From positions 124,001 to 188,000 of the forward strand of contig NZ_FZNP01000013.1 of NCBI RefSeq assembly GCF_900188105.1: 64,000 nucleotides of DNA, written 5' to 3'. The position numbers and the translations under genes were made by a program. Positions 34,244 through 42,741 of the stretch are shown here, piece by piece; positions within the stretch are counted from its first letter, which is position 1; the number at the start of each line of letters is the position of its first letter. Under the pieces are notes generated by a model, which had not been told where the DNA came from, did not search any database, and saw only the letters and a list, made by a program, of their open reading frames with translations. Source of the DNA: Actinomadura mexicana (GTDB lineage: Bacteria > Actinomycetota > Actinomycetes > Streptosporangiales > Streptosporangiaceae).

Positions 34244-35077
34244 TCAGCCCAGGTAGGTCTGGAAGCCCTCGGCCAGGGACTCGGCGATGCGCTGCCGGAA
34301 GGACGCGCTGGACAGCTTGTCCGCGTCGCCCTTGTTCTGCATGTTGCCGCACTCGATGAAGACCTTCGGCACGGTCGACATGTTGAGGCCGCCGAGGTCG
34401 TCGCGCCGGTCGATCGCCTTCTTGCCGAGGTAGTTGGAGTACGGGATGCCGGTGCCCTCGTGATAGGCGTTCCGCAGCGCCTCGCCGAGCTCGGCGGAAC
34501 CGGACACCATCTCGGCGTTCCGGCCGATGGAGAGCGGCTCGATGATGTGGAAGCCATGGCCGGACGCGGCCGCCCCGTCGGCGTGGACGGACAGCGCGGC
34601 GTCGGCCTTCAGCCGGTTGCCGAGCGCGGCGCGCTCGGTGACGCAGGGCCCGACGCCCTTGTCGTCCTCGCGGGTCAGCGAGACCTTCGCGCCCCGGGAC
34701 CTCAGGATGCCGGCGAGCCTCTTCGACACGTCCCAGGTGAAGGCGTGCTCGGCGTAGCCGGCCCTGGTCTCGGTGCCGGTCGTGTCGCACGCCTTGCTGC
34801 CGTTGCCGATCTTCACCTGCCGGTTGATCTCCGACGGGTGGTCGGCGTTGCCGCCGTTGTGCCCGGGGTCGATGACGATCACCTTGCCGTCCAGCGACTC
34901 CGCGTCCCCCTTGGCCGACGCGGGCGACTTGCCGCCCTCGGCGCCGGGGGAGGCCGCGGCCGTCGGCGGCCCGGCGGCCTCACCGCCGGACGTCCCGGAG
35001 GATCCGTTGCACGCGACGAGCGCGCCCAGGCACAGCGCGATACCGGCGACCGCGGGGCCGCCTCGATGAATTCGCAA
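34244..35077 (-). CDS. N-acetylmuramoyl-L-alanine amidase (Amidase_3), lipoprotein
   Basis: 277 residues. The lipobox LGALVAC is near residue 22. The zinc amidase domain follows: VIVIDPGHNGG (first His), the Glu in YAEHAFTWDVSKRL, LSVHADG (second His) and the catalytic Glu in VFIECGNM. It cleaves the bond between the glycan and the stem peptide in peptidoglycan. The insert with two Cys around residues 98 and 145 may form a disulfide. It lies upstream of the methyltransferase gene on the same strand. Confidence 0.88.
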   Translation of the reverse strand: MRIHRGGPAVAGIALCLGALVACNGSSGTSGGEAAGPPTAAASPGAEGGKSPASAKGDAESLDGKVIVIDPGHNGGNADHPSEINRQVKIGNGSKACDTTGTETRAGYAEHAFTWDVSKRLAGILRSRGAKVSLTREDDKGVGPCVTERAALGNRLKADAALSVHADGAAASGHGFHIIEPLSIGRNAEMVSGSAELGEALRNAYHEGTGIPYSNYLGKKAIDRRDDLGGLNMSTVPKVFIECGNMQNKGDADKLSSASFRQRIAESLAEGFQTYLG

Positions 35078-35162
35078 AGGCCGTTTTCCTCCGTGATGAC
35101 TTCGTTACCGACCCTGACAGTCTGCACACCGCCGCAGGTTCGTCAAACGGAGTCGGGAGAAA

Positions 35163-35402
35163 TCAGCCGCGCAGGGGGTCCTCCTTGCCCAGCAGGGCCG
35201 CGAGCGCGCGCGCCTCGTCGGCGTCCAGGCCGAGGACCACGCGGGGACGCCCCCAGGGGTGGTCGATCGAATGGGCCACGTAGCTGGCGACGGACTCCGA
35301 CACCTGCTCGGCGAGGCCGCGGGCGTGGCGCCACTCCGACCACGCGCGTTCCAATTCGCTCGCCGCGCGCTGCGCGCACGACACCAGTTCCGGATCACGC
35401 AC
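35163..35402 (-). CDS. Small helical protein of unknown function
   Basis: 79 residues from GTG 35402, after GAGGGGAAC. Two helical segments are visible, ELVSCAQRAASELERAWSEWRHARGLAEQV and a C-terminal LDADEARALAALLGKEDPLRG. In between is SYVAHSIDHPWGRPRVVLGL, a strand-like stretch. No family is recognised. Codon use is normal for the genome. Confidence 0.55.
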   Translation of the reverse strand: MRDPELVSCAQRAASELERAWSEWRHARGLAEQVSESVASYVAHSIDHPWGRPRVVLGLDADEARALAALLGKEDPLRG

Positions 35403-35972
35403 GACCTGTTCCCCTCTGGTGAACGGACCCTCTCCCGGCCGCCGGCAGGTCCGGCCCGGCGGCCCTCGCGAGGCCGCCCGGGACTGCTCGCCGACGGTGA
35501 AGTCCCATTAACCACCTGGCCGCGGGGCCCGTCCCGGCGAATGCGGCAGGTTTGGCCTCCCCCTTACCCGGCACGCACCGGTCGCGAGAAACGATCGACC
35601 ATCCCGCACCCCGTCCATAACCGACCCCGGCGGCGCCGACGCCGTAACCGAGCACGGCCTCAAGAACGATGGCGCCGCGACCGCGGGTCACATGGGCGGA
35701 CCGACCACCAGAACGACGGCCAGGCGCACCGCGTCATGCGCTACCGCGTCCCGGGCCTCAGGAGCACAGGCCACCGCATCACAGGCCACCGCATCACAGG
35801 CCACCGCATCACGGAGCACCGCGGCGTGGGTCACCGCGTCACGACCGGAGCGGCGCTGCTGTGACGGCGTGCGGCGGGCGGCGGGCGTCACGACGTGGGA
35901 TCACGGCACGGACCGGGCCGACGGGAGCGAGGGGAAGGCGGGGGGACGTCCTACGGCGCCGCACGGGCGGGT
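35403..35972. other. Long intergenic region with a 15-bp minisatellite
   Basis: 570 bases without a convincing gene. The only clear structure is the 15-bp tandem array at 35728-35847, described separately. Open frames through the array in several frames are artefacts of the repeat. The left part (35403-35520) has GC-rich inverted segments that could end transcription. Confidence 0.5.
35728..35847. repeat. 15-bp tandem repeat (eight units)
   Basis: Eight consecutive 15-bp units with consensus ACCGCATCACAGGCC. Units 4 and 5 (35773-35802) are identical, and the flanking units diverge progressively. Because 15 is a multiple of three, several frames stay open across it; none has a credible protein. 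Confidence 0.85.
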
Positions 35973-37079
35973 TCACACGGCGGGAGCGGGCCCCGTCGTC
36001 GAGCGGACCACCAGGTGCGGGACGACCAGCTTCTGCCGCGCGACGCGCGACGGGTCGCCGATGCGCGCGGTGAGCATCTCGGCGGCCACCCGGCCCATGT
36101 CGCGGCGCGGCTGGTCGACGCTGGTCAGTGAGATGTGCCGGATCGCCGCGAGGTGGGTGTTGTCGTAGCCGATGATCGACAGGTCCGCCGGGACCCCCAT
36201 GCCGAGCTCGTCGGCGGCCGACAGCGCCCCGGTGGCGACCAGGTCGTTGGGAGCGAAGATCGCGGTCGGCCGGGCGTCGCGGCGCAGCAGGGAGAGCGCG
36301 GCCCGGTAGCCGCCGTCCTCGGTGAAGTCGCCGGGCTCGACGACGATCTCGCCGGCCAGGTCGTGCCGCCGCATCGCCTTCTCGTAGCCGGCGCGGCGGT
36401 AGCGCGCGGTGGTGGAGCGCGCGCCCTCGATGTGCGCGATCCGGCGGTGGCCGTGCTGGACGAGATGGTCGACGGCCAGGCTCGCGCCGAGCTCGTCGTC
36501 GTCAACCACGATGTCGACGCCGACCACGTCGCGCTCGCCGACGACCACCACGGGGACGCTGGCGGCGGCCTCCTTGAGCGACTCGGGGACGACGCTGAGC
36601 AGCACCAGCCCGTCCACCCGCATCTCCAGGAACGCCTCGACCGCCTCGGCCTCGAACATCGGGTCCCAGCGGCCGCTGCCGACCAGCATCCGCAGCCCCG
36701 CGCCGTGCAGGCTCTCCTGGAGCCCGTCGAGGAACTCGGCGAAGAACGGGTTGTGCAGGTCGGCGACGATGGCGCCGATCAGCCGGGTGCGTCCCTCGAC
36801 CAGGCTGCGCGCCACGGCGTTCGGGCGGTAGCCGAGCTCCCGGGCGGCCTGCAGCACGGCCTGCCTCCGGCGTTCGCTCACGTGCGGTGACCCTCGCATG
36901 ACCAGCGAGACGAGCGATTTGGACACACCGGCGCGTTCGGCCACATTGCGGATCGTCGGTTTCGGCGCGGGCACCGTCTGGCCCCCGTCGCGCGGTACGG
37001 GAGAGGGCTCGCTGCGCGGCCGGGGCACCGCGCCCTCTCCCAGCATGTCGTGCGGGGGATTTGCTTCATCGGCTGACAT
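35973..37079 (-). CDS. LacI-family transcriptional regulator
   Basis: 368 residues. After about 40 disordered residues, the HTH is TIRNVAERAGVSKSLVSLVMRGSPHVSERRR, with the hinge helix REALGYRPNAVARSL-like sequence (ELGYRPNAVARSLVEG). The periplasmic-binding-like effector domain runs from about 95 (LIGAIVADLHNPFFAEFLDGL) to the end. Such regulators sense sugars or related metabolites. No sugar genes are adjacent, and the importer operon is 10 kb away, so the target is unknown. It is divergent from the TetR gene. Confidence 0.9.
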   Translation of the reverse strand: MSADEANPPHDMLGEGAVPRPRSEPSPVPRDGGQTVPAPKPTIRNVAERAGVSKSLVSLVMRGSPHVSERRRQAVLQAARELGYRPNAVARSLVEGRTRLIGAIVADLHNPFFAEFLDGLQESLHGAGLRMLVGSGRWDPMFEAEAVEAFLEMRVDGLVLLSVVPESLKEAAASVPVVVVGERDVVGVDIVVDDDELGASLAVDHLVQHGHRRIAHIEGARSTTARYRRAGYEKAMRRHDLAGEIVVEPGDFTEDGGYRAALSLLRRDARPTAIFAPNDLVATGALSAADELGMGVPADLSIIGYDNTHLAAIRHISLTSVDQPRRDMGRVAAEMLTARIGDPSRVARQKLVVPHLVVRSTTGPAPAV

Positions 37080-37372
37080 GGCACTCCGTCCAGGGGAACC
37101 TGCAGGACCTGCCGCGGCAGCGCCCCGGTGGGGGGAATTCGGCGCGCCGCCCTCCGCTCAGGAGGAGATGCCATGATGCCGCGCCTTCCCCCCATACCGC
37201 CGCGACAGTGAGTAACGGGCATCCGTCAATAGTGGTTCGGGCCTGTGGTGTTCTGGATCACAGTCGCCCCGGGGAGCGGCCGCGCGCCGGTGGCGGGCCC
37301 GCCACCGGCGCGCTCGGTGTGCACCCTGACCGTGCCCGGCTCGGATACCCTGCCCAGGTGGGAGATCGTGCG

Positions 37373-38047
37373 GTGGCCGGTGCGAAGGCGCGCAGCCGGC
37401 CGAGCGGCGGGCGCGGCCGTCGCCGACTCAGCGTGGACGAACGGCGGGACGAACTGATCGAGGCGGCGCTGCAGCTGTTCAGCACGCGCTCGCCCGAGGA
37501 CGTCTCGATCGACGACGTCGCGGCGAAGGCGGGAGCCTCCCGCGCGCTGGTCTACCACTACTTCGGCGGCAAGAACGAGCTGTACATCGCGGCGCTCGGC
37601 AGCGCCGCGAAGCACCTGTCGGTGCTGCTGGAACCGCCCACGGAGGGCAAGCCCCTCGAACGGCTGCGGATCTCGCTGAAGCGCTACTTCGACTTCGTGG
37701 AGAGCCACGCGGCCGGTTACACGGCGCTGCTGCGCGGCGGGCCGGCCGACCGCTCGGGCGAGGCCGGCGAGATCGTGGACGGGATCCGCCGGCTGCTGCT
37801 CGACCGGATCCTGCACTCGCTGGACATCGACGTTCCGCCGCCGATCCTGCGCATCACGCTGCGCTGCTGGATGGCGACCGTGGAGACCGCCGGCCTCGAC
37901 TGGCTGGAGAACCGCGACGTGTCCCGCCCCGACCTGGAGCGGCTGCTGGTCGACCAGCTCGTGGTGATCATGCAGATCTCCGGCAGGCACGACCCGGGCA
38001 CGGGCGCGCTGTTCGACCGCCTGGCCCACGAAGAGATGAGCCATTAG
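37373..38047 (+). CDS. TetR-family transcriptional regulator
   Basis: 224 residues from GTG 37373, which has GGGAG 8 bases upstream; GTG 37358 is an alternative. A basic N-terminal tail (KARSRPSGGRGRRRLS) precedes the HTH: RRDELIEAALQLFSTRSPEDVSIDDVAAKAGASRALVYHYFGGK. The C-terminal domain ends LVDQLVVIMQISGRHD. It is divergent from the LacI gene. The ligand and targets are unknown. Confidence 0.87.
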   Translation: MAGAKARSRPSGGRGRRRLSVDERRDELIEAALQLFSTRSPEDVSIDDVAAKAGASRALVYHYFGGKNELYIAALGSAAKHLSVLLEPPTEGKPLERLRISLKRYFDFVESHAAGYTALLRGGPADRSGEAGEIVDGIRRLLLDRILHSLDIDVPPPILRITLRCWMATVETAGLDWLENRDVSRPDLERLLVDQLVVIMQISGRHDPGTGALFDRLAHEEMSH

Positions 38048-38174
38048 TCGCGCGGAGACGAACCGGTAACCGTTCTACCTGCGGTTATCGCGCTGACATG
38101 GGCGGAGTTTCGGACATCCAACTCGGTCGCGTCCACAACCGGACACAACCCCCGGAACGGAACCGGGCCGCGGT

Positions 38175-38217
38175 CTGTCCCCGGGAGCGGGCGATCTGGT
38201 GCCCGTCCCGGGGACAG
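38175..38217. other. Large perfect hairpin in the TetR-bldC gap
   Basis: CTGTCCCCGGGA pairs perfectly with TCCCGGGGACAG, and inside them CGGGC pairs with GCCCG around an 8-base loop. It is too far from either stop to be a simple terminator, so it could be a bidirectional terminator or part of an untranslated or small RNA. Confidence 0.6.
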
Positions 38218-38366
38218 TGCGGCTTCGGCGTTCGGGACCGACGATTCTCGGATGACCGTGGTCCCGTGTCGGCCAGGAGACCACCGAGCGGGTCCCCGCA
38301 CACAACTCGGGCGCGAGGTCCGTTCAAGAGCCTCCTGGCCGCCCCCCTCTTGCGCTGTGCGCCCGG

Positions 38367-38385
38367 AGGGCTCCCCAGGAGCCCT
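38367..38385 (-). terminator. Hairpin 15 bases after bldC
   Basis: AGGGCTCC and GGAGCCCT pair perfectly around the loop CCA, just downstream of the bldC stop on the minus strand. Confidence 0.55.
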
Positions 38386-38399
38386 GCCGGTCGGCGTGA

Positions 38400-38603
38400 C
38401 TACTCCGAGCGCTGCTGCGGGATTCCCGCGAGCAGCGCCCGCACCTCCGCCTCGCGGTACCGGCGATGTCCGCCGAGCGTGCGGATGGACGTGAGCTTTC
38501 CCGCCTTCGCCCAGCGCGTGACGGTCTTGGGGTCGACGCGGAACATCGTCGCCACCTCCGCCGGCGTCAGCAGGGGCTCGGCCTCTGGCGTACGTGCTGA
38601 CAT
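38400..38603 (-). CDS. bldC: BldC, MerR-like developmental DNA-binding protein
   Basis: 67 residues. The sequence PLLTPAEVATMFRVDPKTVTRW, with GKLTSIRTLGGHRRYREAEVRALL, is essentially that of Streptomyces BldC, a MerR-type DNA-binding domain without the effector part. BldC binds direct repeats and delays the onset of sporulation and antibiotic genes in Streptomyces. The start at 38603 follows GGAGGAGAGG. The neighbourhood (valine dehydrogenase, DUF3073, purM, purF) agrees with the Streptomyces order. Confidence 0.95.
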   Translation of the reverse strand: MSARTPEAEPLLTPAEVATMFRVDPKTVTRWAKAGKLTSIRTLGGHRRYREAEVRALLAGIPQQRSE

Positions 38604-38771
38604 GTTTGCGGCCTCTCCTCCGTGGACCGATGACAGCGATCCTGCGATTGATCCTCGCGTGGTCACTGATGTCCCCTATGGCCCGAAAGAGCCACTATGA
38701 CATCACAACGTGTAACCTTGCCACCACTCAGCGCAACAAGCAAGTTCCTGGCGGTAGTTGCGTGCAAACAT

Positions 38772-38787
38772 CCCCGCGAGAGCGGGG
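38772..38787. other. Lone hairpin resembling a type I-E CRISPR repeat core
   Basis: CCCCGC-GAGA-GCGGGG is a perfect 6-bp stem. With its flanks (CATCCCCGCGAGAGCGGGGA) it resembles the middle of actinobacterial type I-E repeats. It occurs once; there is no second copy, spacer or cas gene in the window. Confidence 0.4.
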
Positions 38788-38876
38788 AAGTGTGCATGTC
38801 CGGTGGTGCCTGGGTCACGCTGCGTGATTCTAGCGACACGTATAGTCGTATCGCGCGCGGATTCGGGAAATTTGTT

Positions 38877-39797
38877 TTAGTTCGCGGCCTCCAGCGCCCG
38901 CACGGGGCGCCAGCGGGCGAGGAGACGTTTGTACATCGCGACGGTCAGCTCGACCTCGCCTCGCTCCATACCGGTGAGGGCCACGGTCATCTCCGCGACC
39001 GACTCGTCGGTACGGAGCGTGGTGTCGTCGAGGAGATGGACGAGCCCGCCGTAGTCGAGCTCCACGAGCGCGCGGGGGTGGAACTCGCCGAGCCACCGGC
39101 CGAGCGTCTCCAGCCGTCCCGCCGACAGGAGGTAGACGTCCTCCGTCCCCTCGCCGAGGTTCTCGCGCACCACCGGGAGCGCGGCCGCCACCCGGCGGCG
39201 GGCCTCTTCCATCGAGGTGACGTAGATCAGCGTCCGTGCGGGCGCCGCCGTCGCCGGGCCGTGGGCCGTGAGCTCCTCGGCCGTGTCGTCCGCGAGCCGG
39301 TACCCGCTCCCCGGCGTGCCGAGCATCAGGCACCGCTCACCGCGCGCGAACGGCACGAACCAGTCCAGCGGAACGTGCCAGGTACTCGTCAGGATGTGCG
39401 GGCGCAGGGAGCGGCCGGCGTTCTTCCACTGCTCGAAGTCGCTCCGCACCCGCTCGGACAGGGGCGGCGGGACGAAGGCCGCCGCCACGCCCGCCGCCTG
39501 CTCGCCCCGGAAGCGCTCGAAGGCCAGCCAGGACCGCAGCCGCGTCCCCCACGGGCACACGTAGATCATGTCCTCCAGGCGCCGCACGTAGGCGTCCCTG
39601 CTCTCCCGTTCCGGGACGACCTCGGGCGGCGAGCCCGTCAGCCTGAGCACGGACTCCCGGTGCTCCACCCCGAGCGCGTGGATCCGCCTGGGACGGCGCC
39701 TGGAGTCGGCGTAGACCGTCCACAGGGTCCGCGCGGGCTCCGGGAAGGCGGTCACCGGTTCATAAACCCGTAGGTACGCCGCGTACGGAAGCACCAT
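38877..39797 (-). CDS. Conserved actinobacterial protein next to bldC, function unknown
   Basis: 306 residues, cytosolic. It starts MVLPYAAYLRVYEPVTAF and contains EDMIYVCPWGTRLRSWLAFERFR, then HVPLDWFVPFARGERCL and a C-terminal LDYGGLVHLLDDTTLRTDESVAEM. This is the gene that stands between valine dehydrogenase and bldC in Streptomyces too (as I recall, no function assigned). The start at 39797 matches the usual N-terminus; an in-frame ATG at 39821 lies inside a 19-bp tandem repeat. It is divergent from the dehydrogenase gene. Confidence 0.8.
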   Translation of the reverse strand: MVLPYAAYLRVYEPVTAFPEPARTLWTVYADSRRRPRRIHALGVEHRESVLRLTGSPPEVVPERESRDAYVRRLEDMIYVCPWGTRLRSWLAFERFRGEQAAGVAAAFVPPPLSERVRSDFEQWKNAGRSLRPHILTSTWHVPLDWFVPFARGERCLMLGTPGSGYRLADDTAEELTAHGPATAAPARTLIYVTSMEEARRRVAAALPVVRENLGEGTEDVYLLSAGRLETLGRWLGEFHPRALVELDYGGLVHLLDDTTLRTDESVAEMTVALTGMERGEVELTVAMYKRLLARWRPVRALEAAN

Positions 39798-39835
39798 CGC
39801 ATCGTGACATGAGAATCGCATCGCGGCATGAGATT
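39798..39835. repeat. 19-bp tandem repeat at the start of the bldC-neighbour gene
   Basis: 39798-39816 and 39817-39835 match at 16 of 19 positions (CGCATCGnGnCATGAGAnT). The array directly abuts the start codon on the minus strand and includes alternative ATGs, one of them in frame. Confidence 0.7.
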
Positions 39836-39899
39836 CGGTCGGGCGTGGCGCCATCGCGCGCCCTAGGCTGATCTTAGAGACAGAGAGGAGGGCACTACC

Positions 39900-40982
39900 G
39901 TGCCTAATGTCTTCGGGGCGCCCCACAAGGGCACCGAACCCCGACACGAGCAGGTCGTCTTCTGCCAGGACGAGGCCAGCGGCCTGCGCGCCATCATCGC
40001 CGTCTACTCCACCGCGCTCGGCCCGTCTTTGGGAGGGACCCGCTTCTATCCGTACGGCTCCGAGGAGGAGGCCCTCGCCGACGTGCTGAACCTGTCCCGG
40101 GGAATGGCGTACAAGAACGCCCTGGCCGGGCTCGACCTCGGCGGCGGCAAGGCCGTCATCATCGGCGACCCCGCCAAGGACAAGTCCGAGGCGATGCTGC
40201 GGGCCTACGGGCGGTTCGTCCAGTCGCTGAACGGCCGGTACTACACGGCGTGCGACGTGGGCACCTTCAGCGAGGACATGGACATCGTCGCGCGCGAGTG
40301 CCGCTTCGTCACCGGGCGGACGGTCGCGCACGGCGGCGCCGGCGACTCGTCCATCCTCACGGCGTTCGGCGTGTTCCAGGGCATGCGGGCCGCGGCCGAG
40401 ACGGTGTGGGGCCGGCCGACGCTGCGCGGCAGGCGGGTCGGGGTGGAGGGCGTCGGGAAGGTGGGCCACCGCCTGGTCGAGCACCTGCGCGAGGACGGCG
40501 CGGACGTCGTGATCTGCGACGTGGACGAGACCGCCGTCGACCGCGTCCGGGCGCTGCACCCCGAGGTGGAGGTGGTCGCCGACGCCGGCGCCATGGTCCG
40601 CACGGAACTCGACGTGTACGCGCCCTGCGCGCTGGGCGGCTCCCTCGACGACGACACCGTGCCCGTGCTGGCCGCCAAGGTCGTCTGCGGCGCCGCCAAC
40701 AACCAGCTCGCCCACCCGGGCGTGGAGAAGCGCCTCGCCGACCGCGGCGTCCTGTACGCGCCCGACTACGTGGTGAACTCCGGCGGCGTGATCCAGGTCG
40801 CGGACGAGATCGAGGGCTTCAACTTCGACCGCGCCAAGGCCCGCGCCGCGGGCATCTACGACACCACCCGGAAGATCTTCGCCTTGGCCTCCGACGAGGG
40901 GGTCCCGCCGGCGGTGGCCGCCGACCGCCTCGCCGAGCGCCGGATGTCGGAGGTCGGCAGGCTGCGCGGCATCCTCCTCTGA
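39900..40982 (+). CDS. vdh: Valine/leucine dehydrogenase (Glu/Leu/Phe/Val dehydrogenase family)
   Basis: 360 residues. It interconverts a branched-chain amino acid and its 2-oxo acid with NAD. The N-terminal domain has LGGTRFYPY and [20 protein letters not shown], with the substrate-binding and catalytic lysines, then the Rossmann domain [30 protein letters not shown]. The start is GTG 39900 with GGAGGG upstream. Its place beside bldC and purM matches Streptomyces vdh. The products feed branched-chain oxoacids to a dehydrogenase such as the operon at 60.4-63.9 kb, and to fatty acid and polyketide precursors. Confidence 0.9.
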   Translation: MPNVFGAPHKGTEPRHEQVVFCQDEASGLRAIIAVYSTALGPSLGGTRFYPYGSEEEALADVLNLSRGMAYKNALAGLDLGGGKAVIIGDPAKDKSEAMLRAYGRFVQSLNGRYYTACDVGTFSEDMDIVARECRFVTGRTVAHGGAGDSSILTAFGVFQGMRAAAETVWGRPTLRGRRVGVEGVGKVGHRLVEHLREDGADVVICDVDETAVDRVRALHPEVEVVADAGAMVRTELDVYAPCALGGSLDDDTVPVLAAKVVCGAANNQLAHPGVEKRLADRGVLYAPDYVVNSGGVIQVADEIEGFNFDRAKARAAGIYDTTRKIFALASDEGVPPAVAADRLAERRMSEVGRLRGILL

Positions 40983-41293
40983 GCTCCCGGAGGGCGCGGC
41001 CGGGGGGTGGGATTCCTAGACCTGTTTAGACCGTTGCAAAACCGTTGTGAGGGCCGCCGCGGGGCGGCGTACGACCGTCCCACGGTGGCCTTCGCACGTT
41101 GACGTGACCACCGGATACACTGTTGTCATCAGCAACAGGGGCGCCGCCACGTACCGTCGATGTACCGAGCCAGGCGCAAAACGGGTACGGTTGTACTCGT
41201 GACTGACGCATGGCTCATCAGGCACCGGTTCGTGTGGTACACGCGCGCGTTGATGGGCCCACGAAAGCCCTGACCATCGAGGGGGTCGAGCCA
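40983..41293. other. Upstream region of the DUF3073 gene
   Basis: 311 bases, lower in GC than the neighbours, with no gene seen. It holds an inverted repeat CTGTTG-N7-CAACAG at 41120-41138, right after TACACT, and TTGACG at 41099-41104. This suggests an operator-covered promoter, but I cannot assign a protein. Confidence 0.45.
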
Positions 41294-41500
41294 ATGGGTC
41301 GCGGCCGAGCCAAGGCCAAGCAGGTGAAGGTTGCCCGGCAGCTCAAGTACAGCACCGGCAACACGGACCTCGACCGCCTTAAGGACGAACTAGGAGTCAG
41401 CGACTCCGGCGAAGACTCCTACGACGAGCTCGTCGAGAAGTACGCCGACTACGCCGACGACTACGGCACGGAGCCCCGCAAGGACGGCACCTCCGGTTGA
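41294..41500 (+). CDS. DUF3073-family protein
   Basis: 68 residues. MGRGRAKAKQVKVARQLKYSTGNTDLDRL at the start is the DUF3073 signature (a basic N-terminus followed by LKYS), with an acidic, Tyr-rich tail (YADYADDYG). It is a small actinobacterial protein of unknown role that always neighbours purM in the genomes I recall. GGGGGTCGAG lies upstream. A strong terminator follows. Confidence 0.88.
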   Translation: MGRGRAKAKQVKVARQLKYSTGNTDLDRLKDELGVSDSGEDSYDELVEKYADYADDYGTEPRKDGTSG

Positions 41501-41513
41501 CCGGCAGACAGCA

Positions 41514-41548
41514 CGCCACCGCCCGCACCGCCGGGCGGTGGCGTTTGT
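41514..41548 (+). terminator. Intrinsic terminator after DUF3073
   Basis: CGCCACCGCCCG and CGGGCGGTGGCG form a perfect 12-bp stem around the loop CACCGC, followed by TTTGT. Confidence 0.88.
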
Positions 41549-41700
41549 CATGAGCCGGAGCACGCCCGCGGGCCGCCGCTCACGCTGAGCGACCCCACGG
41601 GCCACGTCCCGTGTCCGGCATGCCCTTCTTGGCCTGAGAGGTCGAAGAGGCGCTCAGCGTCACGTTCAGCCCGTCCGCGAGGTCGGGCGGGGCCGGCCGG

Positions 41701-42741
41701 TCAGCGGAGGGTCGCATGGCCGGTGCCCTCGGTGATCTCGCCGAGGGGCCAGGACGGGACGCCGCGGGAGGCCAGCAGGCGGAGCGCCTCGTCGGCGCGG
41801 TCCGGGGCGACGATCGCGGCCATGCCCACGCCGAGGTTGAACGTCTTGTCCATTTCGGCCTGCGGCACGTCACCGTGCGCCTGGAGCAGGCGGAAGACGG
41901 CCGGGACCTCCCAGGACGAGCGGTCCAGCGCGGCGTCCACCCCCGGCGGAAGGGACCGGGCCAGGTTCGCCGCCAGCCCGCCGCCCGTGATGTGCGCGAA
42001 CGCCCGCACTCCGCCGGTCTCGGCCAGGGCCAGGCAGTCCCTGGCGTAGATGCGCGTCGGGGTGAGGAGCTCCTCACCCAGCGGACGGTCGAGTTCGGCC
42101 GGCCGGGTCTCCAGCGTCAGATCCGTCGTCGCCAGGATGTGCCGGACGAGCGAATAACCGTTCGAGTGGATGCCGGACGACGCCATGGCGACCACGACGT
42201 CGCCCGCCTTCACGCGTTCCGGCCCCAGGACCCGGTCGGCCTCGACGACGCCCGTCCCGGCGCCCGCCACGTCGAACTCGTCGGCCTCCAGCAGGCCCGG
42301 GTGCTCGGCGGTCTCGCCGCCCACGAGAGCGCAACCGGCCAGGGCGCACGCGTCCGCGATCCCGCCGACGATGTCGGCGATGCGCTCCGGGACGACCTTG
42401 CCGCAGGCGATGTAGTCGGTCATGAACAGCGGTTCGGCGCCGCAGACGGCGAGGTCGTCGATGACCATGCCGACCAGGTCGTGCCCGATCGTGTCGTAGA
42501 CGCCGAGACGACGCGCCAGGTCGACCTTGGTACCGACGCCGTCCGTGGACGTCGCGAGCAAGGGCCTCTTGTAGCGCAGCAGGGCCGAGGCGTCGAAGAG
42601 CCCCGCGAACCCGCTGACGTCGTCGACGACCTCGGGCCGCCGCGCACGGGCCACCCGCGACTTCATCAGCTCCACGGCGCGCTCGCCCGCCGCGATGTCG
42701 ACGCCTGCGGCCTCGTAGGAGGTCGTCGGGCGGTCCGTCAT
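41701..42741 (-). CDS. purM: Phosphoribosylformylglycinamidine cyclo-ligase (AIR synthetase)
   Basis: 346 residues. It closes the imidazole ring with ATP, step 5 of purine synthesis. Visible features are SYEAAGVDIAAGERAVELMK, TSTDGVGTKVDLAR, IGHDLVGMVIDDLAVCGAEPLFMTDYIACGK, and HITGGGLAANLARSLP. It starts with an ATGA overlap at the end of purF, so it is translationally coupled to it. The substrate comes from the PurLQS enzyme encoded at 53-58 kb. Confidence 0.95.
   Translation of the reverse strand: MTDRPTTSYEAAGVDIAAGERAVELMKSRVARARRPEVVDDVSGFAGLFDASALLRYKRPLLATSTDGVGTKVDLARRLGVYDTIGHDLVGMVIDDLAVCGAEPLFMTDYIACGKVVPERIADIVGGIADACALAGCALVGGETAEHPGLLEADEFDVAGAGTGVVEADRVLGPERVKAGDVVVAMASSGIHSNGYSLVRHILATTDLTLETRPAELDRPLGEELLTPTRIYARDCLALAETGGVRAFAHITGGGLAANLARSLPPGVDAALDRSSWEVPAVFRLLQAHGDVPQAEMDKTFNLGVGMAAIVAPDRADEALRLLASRGVPSWPLGEITEGTGHATLR

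Larger units (their letters stand above)
38048..38399. other. Intergenic region between TetR and bldC with two strong hairpins
   Basis: 352 bases without a credible gene. Two hairpins are listed separately (38175-38217 and 38367-38385). A weaker inverted repeat, GGTAACCG with CGGTTATC, stands about 20 bases after the TetR stop and may end that transcript. Confidence 0.5.

Noticed and set aside
35692-36168. Possible repetitive protein genes across the 15-bp array on either strand
   Set aside because: The frames are open only because the unit is a multiple of three; no ribosome site, no domain, and they run into the LacI gene.
38766-38790. CRISPR array near bldC
   Set aside because: Only one repeat-like hairpin is present, with no spacers and no cas genes.
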